64,000 nt of DNA, taken from the NCBI GenBank assembly GCA_016717005.1, contig JADJUF010000014.1, forward strand, positions 1-64,000, given 5' to 3'. Within the stretch, counting starts at the first letter, position 1; every line of letters starts with the position of its first letter. The position numbers were made by a program, and so were the translations under genes. The notes under the pieces were generated by a model. It was not told the DNA's origin and searched no databases. It was given only the letters and a program-made list of their open reading frames with translations. Origin of the DNA: Myxococcales bacterium. Lineage in GTDB: Bacteria; Myxococcota_A; Polyangia; Haliangiales; Haliangiaceae. This document shows positions 59,205 to 64,000 of the stretch, one piece after another.

Positions 59205-62200
59205 CGGTGGCTCCAGCGCACGTGCCACAGCGCGCGCACGACCTCGGCCAGGCTCGGCGCGGTGACGCGCGTGGCCAGGCCCAGCACGAAGTCCTCGACG
59301 TCGGCCACGAACGCCTCGCCCGGCCGCGCGCCGGCGGCGTAGGTCAGGGTCCGGACCGCCGGCAAGAGCGCCTCCGGGTTCGGCGGCCCGGCGACGCCGG
59401 CGGCCTGGGCCTCCTCGAACGCCGCCAGCGCGGCCGCGTGCGCGCGCAGCAGCGGCACCAGCTCGTGCGCGCCCGGCCGCACCTCGACCCGGTAGACCTC
59501 GGGCTCGTCGGTGAGCGACTGGAAGAAGTGGGTGCCGTGCTCGGGCGTGAACGCCGCGCGCGCGAACACCTCGCGGACGACGAACGCGCGCTGGACGTGA
59601 CCGATCGCCGGCGCCCGGTAGTCGTCGATGCGCCCGTCCTTGCCGCGGACCATCGCCTGATCGGCGACCGCGCGCAGCGCCTCGAGCAGGCCCCAGCCCA
59701 GCGGCCGCGCGCCGCTGCCGACCACGCCCACCGGCGTCACCAGGAGCGTCACGACGTGGGCGTCGGGATCAGCCAGGTCGCCGGCGTGCCGCAAGAGCAG
59801 CTCGGCCCGGGCCAGCGCCGCCACCAGCGCCGGCTGGCTCGCCTGGGCCCGGGGCGCGCGGTCACCGCTGCGCGGATCGTAGCGGCGCGGCTCGCGCTTG
59901 CCCGACGCGCCGTGCTCACGCTCGCGCAGCTCGGACCGCGGCCACGCCTCGAGATCGTGCTCGTCGTACTCGGCCCGCCGCGCCCGCGGCCGCCGGCCGA
60001 CCAGGGTCGTGCGCAGCTCCTCGAGCTCGTCGGCGTAGCGCTCGACGAAGTAGCGGCCGCGGTCGGCGTCGGGGTGATCGCGCAGCGCCGCCAGCGCCCG
60101 CCCGACCGGATCGCCGGCGAGCGCGCGATCGATGCGATCGGCCATGGCCTCCGCGTCCGGCGCGAGCGCGGCCGCCGACAGGTCGCGGGCCGCGACCAGC
60201 GCGAACGTGCCCGGCCACGGCGCCGCCTCGGGCACCAGCTCGAGCTCGACCGCGATCGCGCCGGCGTGCTCGCGCAGCCGGGCCACGGTCATGCGCGCCG
60301 GCGGCGCGGTGGCGAGCGCGTCGACCAGCGCGCCGGCGACGTGGTCCTCGAGCCAGCGCTTGACCGTGCGCGCGCCGAACCGGGCGTCGAACGCCTGCGC
60401 CACCGCGCGCGCGCGCACCGCGCGCCCGGCGTAGACGAACACGTCGCGCTCGCGCAGGCCGCGCCGGCCCAGGAGCTTGGCCAGCTCCTTGTCGACGACG
60501 CGGGCGGCGACCTCCTCGGTCAGCGGCCGGAACCGGACGACGCGATCGATCCGGTTCCACAGCTCGGGCGGGAAGAACTCGCGCACGGCCTTGGCGATCT
60601 GCCCGAGCACGAGGTCGGCGCCGTCGCCGAAGCCGATCGGCGCCTGGACCCGCGCGCCCAGGTTCGAGGTCATGACCACGACCGCGTGGTGGAAGCTGGC
60701 GACCTCGCCGGCGGCGTCGGTCAGGCGGCCCTCGTCGAACAGCTGCAGCAAGAGCCCGAGCACCGCCGGGTGGGCCTTCTCGATCTCGTCGAGCAGCACC
60801 ACCGCGAACGGCTGCTCGCGGATGCGCGTCGTCAGCAGGCCGTCGGGGTTGAACCGATCGCCGATCAGCCGCGCCACCGCGTCGGGGCCGGCCAGCTCGC
60901 TCATGTCGAACCGCAGGAGCCGGCGGCGATCGCCGTACAGGTACTCGGCCAGCGCGGTCGCCAGCTCGGTCTTGCCGGTGCCGGTGGGGCCGGTGAACAG
61001 GTAGACGCCGAGCGGGCGACCGGGATCAGCGAGCCCGGCGCGGACCTTGACGACGACGTCGGTGGCGACCGCGACCGCCTCGTCCTGCCCGACCACCCGG
61101 GCCGCGAAGTGCGCGGTCACCTCGGCCGGATCCAGCGGCGCGTCGAGGGTGATCAGGTGCTCGGGCAGGCCGGTCTCGCGCGCGGCCAGCGCGACCGCGG
61201 CCTCGGGCGTGAGCGGGCGCCGGCCGCCGTCGGGCGCCGCGCCGGCGCTCACCACCAGCTTGCGCAAGAGCTCGATCGGCCCGCCGGGGCTGGCGGTCCA
61301 CGGGAACAGGCTGGTGGCCAGCTCGGTGATCGTGCGCGGCGTGAACGGGTGGACCTCGATCGGGTGCTCGGCCTCGAGCCGCCGGACCTCGGCCAGCATC
61401 AAGGTCGCGGTCTCGGCCGCGCCGGTCGGCTCGATCGCGACCCGCGCGAACAGGTTCGCGAACGACGGCGCCTCGTCCTCGAGCCGCGCCAGCTGGGCCC
61501 GGGTCGCGGTCGCGACGATCGTCAGCTCGCCGCGCTGGACCGGCCCGCGGAAGAAGTCGGCGAACGAGCGCTCGGACTGCCGGGTCATGCCGAGCCGCCC
61601 GAACAGGTGCAGATCGTCGAACCACAGGAGGCCGCGGTGGGCCCGGGCGTCGGTGACCAGATCGAGCAGGCGATCCTCCCAGTCGCCGAAGTACTGCATG
61701 CCGGCGATCAGGCGCTTGCCCGACAGGCGCCACACGCGGTGGATCCGGTCGCTGTTGCGGTGCAGGAGCCAGCCGTCCTGCTCGAGCCGATCGGCCACCC
61801 ACCGCGCCACCACCGTCGCGCGTCCGGATCCCGGACGACCGACGACGACGGTCGAGCGCGGCCGGGCGCCGCCGAGCAGGCGCGCCAGCTGCGCGCGGTA
61901 GGTCGGGCGCGGCACGCCCAGCGGCAAGGTGCCGTCGATCGCGCGCGCGGTCTGATCGACGCCGAGCTGGCCGAGCTTCTGGTGGACCACGCGCGCCAGC
62001 CCGGCGCGCTGGCGCCCGACCTCGGCGGCCCGGGCGCGATCGAGCAGCGTCCGCGGCGTCAGATCGAACGACACCGTCAACAGGCGCTCCTTGGCGGCGC
62101 TCTTGCGCCCCTCGAGGTCGGCCGCCGACGCGTCGTGCCAGGCGTGGCGCGCGAAGTGCGGCGCCAGCCGCTCGACCTCGGCGACGTCGTCGGCGTCGAA

Positions 62201-62551
62201 CCACACCGACGGATCGCTCGGGTGGTAGGCCAGCAGCCGCTGGCTGGTGTCGGTGAACCAGCGCGGCTCGAGCACCAGCGGGAACCGACCGCCGACCCGG
62301 CCGTGGCCGCGCAGGTTCAGATCGAGCGAGACGTGGTGCAGCCGGGTCCCGGGCGCGGTCTCGAGCAGCTCCTGGTCCTCGGGCTCGCGGGTCCGCACCA
62401 GCTCGGCCAGCGCCTTGGCCAGGCCCTCGCGCAGCCGCACCTCGCTCTTGCCGGTCAGCGCCGGCTGCGGGCCGACCGGCACCACCGGCGTCCACACCAG
62501 CCCGGCGCTGGTGCGCCGCTCGTAGACCGTGATCGCGTAGCTGCGCTTCAC
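59201..62551 (-). CDS. HSP100/Clp-like ATPase with degenerate AAA1 and PCRF-like tail
   Basis: An 1116-residue protein. The N-terminal 190 residues resemble those of the neighbouring 756-residue paralogue (RLHHVSLDLN..., ending in a DDVAEVERLAP helix). AAA1 has a broken Walker A, GRPGSGRAT at 238 (Lys replaced), and LLWFDDLHLF as Walker B. AAA2 is intact: GPTGTGKTE at 521, VVLLDEIEKAHPAV, MTSNLG, PIGFGDG at the ClpP-loop position and FFPPELWNRID. The C-terminal 300 residues add a domain resembling the PCRF part of peptide release factors (VVTLLVTPVG, WGLLEALRAVADQ, FTPEHGTHFF). GTG 62551 overlaps the upstream stop (GTGA). Confidence 0.9.
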   Translation of the reverse strand: MKRSYAITVYERRTSAGLVWTPVVPVGPQPALTGKSEVRLREGLAKALAELVRTREPEDQELLETAPGTRLHHVSLDLNLRGHGRVGGRFPLVLEPRWFTDTSQRLLAYHPSDPSVWFDADDVAEVERLAPHFARHAWHDASAADLEGRKSAAKERLLTVSFDLTPRTLLDRARAAEVGRQRAGLARVVHQKLGQLGVDQTARAIDGTLPLGVPRPTYRAQLARLLGGARPRSTVVVGRPGSGRATVVARWVADRLEQDGWLLHRNSDRIHRVWRLSGKRLIAGMQYFGDWEDRLLDLVTDARAHRGLLWFDDLHLFGRLGMTRQSERSFADFFRGPVQRGELTIVATATRAQLARLEDEAPSFANLFARVAIEPTGAAETATLMLAEVRRLEAEHPIEVHPFTPRTITELATSLFPWTASPGGPIELLRKLVVSAGAAPDGGRRPLTPEAAVALAARETGLPEHLITLDAPLDPAEVTAHFAARVVGQDEAVAVATDVVVKVRAGLADPGRPLGVYLFTGPTGTGKTELATALAEYLYGDRRRLLRFDMSELAGPDAVARLIGDRFNPDGLLTTRIREQPFAVVLLDEIEKAHPAVLGLLLQLFDEGRLTDAAGEVASFHHAVVVMTSNLGARVQAPIGFGDGADLVLGQIAKAVREFFPPELWNRIDRVVRFRPLTEEVAARVVDKELAKLLGRRGLRERDVFVYAGRAVRARAVAQAFDARFGARTVKRWLEDHVAGALVDALATAPPARMTVARLREHAGAIAVELELVPEAAPWPGTFALVAARDLSAAALAPDAEAMADRIDRALAGDPVGRALAALRDHPDADRGRYFVERYADELEELRTTLVGRRPRARRAEYDEHDLEAWPRSELREREHGASGKREPRRYDPRSGDRAPRAQASQPALVAALARAELLLRHAGDLADPDAHVVTLLVTPVGVVGSGARPLGWGLLEALRAVADQAMVRGKDGRIDDYRAPAIGHVQRAFVVREVFARAAFTPEHGTHFFQSLTDEPEVYRVEVRPGAHELVPLLRAHAAALAAFEEAQAAGVAGPPNPEALLPAVRTLTYAAGARPGEAFVADVEDFVLGLATRVTAPSLAEVVRALWHVRWSHR

Positions 62552-64000
62552 GCGTCACCGCCGTCGTCGTCGCCCGCGTCGTCGTCGTCGACCAGCTCGA
62601 CCGGGTAGAGCTCGTCGGCGGTGCGCCCGGCCGCCAGCTCGGCCGCGATCACCGTCAGCGCCACCTCCTCGAGCCGCGCCCACTGCTCGACCCACGGCAG
62701 CGCCAGCTTGGTGCCGCGCACGATCACGCTCGCGTCGTCGGGGTGCTCGCGCTCGACCGGCCCGCGCGGGGTCGCCGCGGGCGGCGCCAGCGTCGCCAGC
62801 TTGAGCCACTCGGCGTCGGTGAACTCGGTCGCCAGCGCCAGCCGGCGCACCACCAGGTGGCACGGCGACTCCTTGGCGATCCCGAAGTACCGGTGGGCGC
62901 CGGCCTCGAGCCCGAGCAGGCACGCCGCGCCCGGCCCGCGCACGCGCACCAGCGCGTTGCGCAGCCCGCCGTCGGGGCCGGTCTGCCCGGCCAGCCAGGC
63001 CCGGGTCCGCGGCGGCCCCCACACCCGCGCGATCGGCCAGTTCGGCGCCGGGTCGCGGGCCACGGTCGAGTGCGCGGTGATCGTCCAGCCCCGGCGCTCG
63101 GCCTCGGCCAGGAGCGCGGTCACCCAGTGGCCCAGCGCGCGCGGGTGATCGGTCGCCGACAGGCCCAGCGTGATCTCGTCGCGCTGCTCGCGCCGCGCCA
63201 CCGCCAGCCAGAACATCGCGCGCGCGAACGTGCGCTCGAGCGGCGCCACCATCGCCACCGCGGGCTCGACGTCGTCGCCGGCCAGCGCCGCCGCGATCGC
63301 CAGCTCCTCGGCCGCCGCCAGATCGTCGCGCGCGCGCCCGGCGTCGTCCCAGGCGCGCTCGAGCCGCGCCAGCTCGATCGCCATCTGCTGCACCTGCGCG
63401 CTCGACAGCACCGCCTTGCCGCGGCGCTTGCCGCCGGGCTGGGCCTCACCGCGCGCGAGCTGGGCCTTGAGCCAGTCGAGCTGGGCCTTGACCTCGGTCG
63501 CGAGGTCGCGCCGCATCCAGCCGTCGGCCGCGCGCCGCGCCGCCGCCACCGCCAGCGCGCCGCGGGCGTTGCGCCGACCGCCGGCGCCGCCGCGGCGCCA
63601 CGCCGACACCGTGACGCCGGCCTCGGGCGGGGTCGTGCCCAGGTGGGCCCCGGCCGGCAGCTCGACGCCGATCGGCTCGTCGACGGTGCGCACCGCCAGG
63701 AGCGCGCCGTGGGCGTCGCGCCCGAGCCGCGCCACCAGCCGGGCCGCCGGCGCGATCACCGCCTGATCGAGGTGCCGCCGCAGCGCGCGCACGCCGTAGG
63801 CCGGCGCGTACCCGCCCTCGGCCAGGGCCGCGGTCGCGGCGTCGCTGACGTCGAGCGTGAGCTGCGCCTGCACCAGGCCGCGCCGCTCGGCCAGCTGCGC
63901 CAGCGCCAGCCGGGTCACCGCCGCGATCTGCGCGGCGTCGAGGCGATGGAACGGGATGATCGCGTCGAGGCGGTTGAGCATCTCGGGCCGGAACGCCTCG
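62548..64000 (-). CDS. HSP100/Clp-like ATPase with PCRF-like tail, partial
   Basis: Carboxy-terminal part of a third Clp-like ATPase; the start lies beyond the right edge. The visible part begins within AAA2 (EAFRPEMLNRLDAIIPF, then GGYAPAYGVRALRRHLDQ of the small domain). A linker with coiled-coil helices (QLDWLKAQLARGEAQ, VQQMAIELARLERAWDDAGR) leads to a PCRF-like domain that is clearer than in its neighbour: HWVTALLAEAERRGW, NALVRVRGPGAACLLGLEAG and AHRYFG recall the RF2 pattern of W...LL..Y..WAE.KG followed by GPYAYG.L..EAGVHR. No GGQ motif is present. It ends in an acidic Asp-rich tail. Its stop overlaps the GTG of the middle Clp-like gene. Confidence 0.85.
   Translation of the reverse strand, partial: EAFRPEMLNRLDAIIPFHRLDAAQIAAVTRLALAQLAERRGLVQAQLTLDVSDAATAALAEGGYAPAYGVRALRRHLDQAVIAPAARLVARLGRDAHGALLAVRTVDEPIGVELPAGAHLGTTPPEAGVTVSAWRRGGAGGRRNARGALAVAAARRAADGWMRRDLATEVKAQLDWLKAQLARGEAQPGGKRRGKAVLSSAQVQQMAIELARLERAWDDAGRARDDLAAAEELAIAAALAGDDVEPAVAMVAPLERTFARAMFWLAVARREQRDEITLGLSATDHPRALGHWVTALLAEAERRGWTITAHSTVARDPAPNWPIARVWGPPRTRAWLAGQTGPDGGLRNALVRVRGPGAACLLGLEAGAHRYFGIAKESPCHLVVRRLALATEFTDAEWLKLATLAPPAATPRGPVEREHPDDASVIVRGTKLALPWVEQWARLEEVALTVIAAELAAGRTADELYPVELVDDDDAGDDDGGDA

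Noticed and set aside
56934..64000. ClpV of a type VI secretion system
   Set aside because: No Tss genes are nearby, the N-terminal domain is not Clp-N, and two members have added PCRF-like tails.

Overview
The window is very GC-rich, uses GTG starts freely, and packs genes into operons joined by 4-base GTGA/ATGA overlaps. It carries four large eukaryote-like Ser/Thr kinases, two FHA proteins, many lipoproteins, FadL-type outer-membrane proteins and a chromosomal mevalonate pathway. Together these point to a Gram-negative predatory or social bacterium of the Myxococcota (a Haliangium/Kofleriaceae-like lineage is my best guess; this is inference from content, not a search). I see no tRNA, rRNA, CRISPR array, insertion sequence or phage gene.

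Layout. 1-3.3 kb: minus-strand operon of an M1-type metallopeptidase lipoprotein, a polytopic membrane protein and a secreted protein cut by the left edge. 3.4-5.5 kb: a small chaperone-like protein, tsaE and two lipoproteins. 5.6-10.9 kb: a tripartite RND efflux operon damaged by frameshifts. 10.9-13.6 kb: a BNR-propeller protein with a MoaD/ThiS-like partner, a YjbQ protein and a secreted protein. 13.6-17.5 kb: an FHA/winged-helix protein overlapping a kinase with a WD40-like propeller. 17.5-23.5 kb: short ORFs, a 40-bp tandem duplication, and an operon of two FadL-like porins plus a Cys-rich lipoprotein. 23.5-28.9 kb: a kinase with a PEGA domain, a TPR membrane protein, a CLC channel and gpsA. 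29-34.4 kb: an operon of a solute-binding protein, a histidine kinase and a GGDEF response regulator.

34.6-39.6 kb: a TPR-associated TRAP transporter (TatT-like, DctP, DctQ, DctM). 39.6-46.7 kb: an isoprenoid block of a DPPR-synthase-like UbiA enzyme, then fni, mevalonate kinase, diphosphomevalonate decarboxylase, phosphomevalonate kinase, HMG-CoA reductase and an HpnC-like squalene synthase. The block would run from HMG-CoA to IPP/DMAPP and on towards squalene; HMG-CoA synthase is not in the window. 46.8-49.2 kb: a small protein, rarA, and a PilZ protein behind a textbook sigma-54 promoter. 49.2-53.7 kb: a metzincin/TPR lipoprotein, an FHA protein and a kinase. 53.9-64 kb: an operon of three HSP100/Clp-like double-AAA ATPases (two with release-factor PCRF-like tails), followed by a kinase with TPR repeats.

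Two patterns cut across genes. First, many leading genes have a TAnnnT hexamer 7-10 nt before the start codon and no Shine-Dalgarno sequence, which suggests widespread leaderless mRNAs. Second, five recognisable genes contain local frame shifts, some clearly loss of single bases in C or G runs, so sequence or assembly errors are likely and several apparent fusions or truncations should be read with care. The best candidate for an undescribed system is the Clp-like triplet at the right end.
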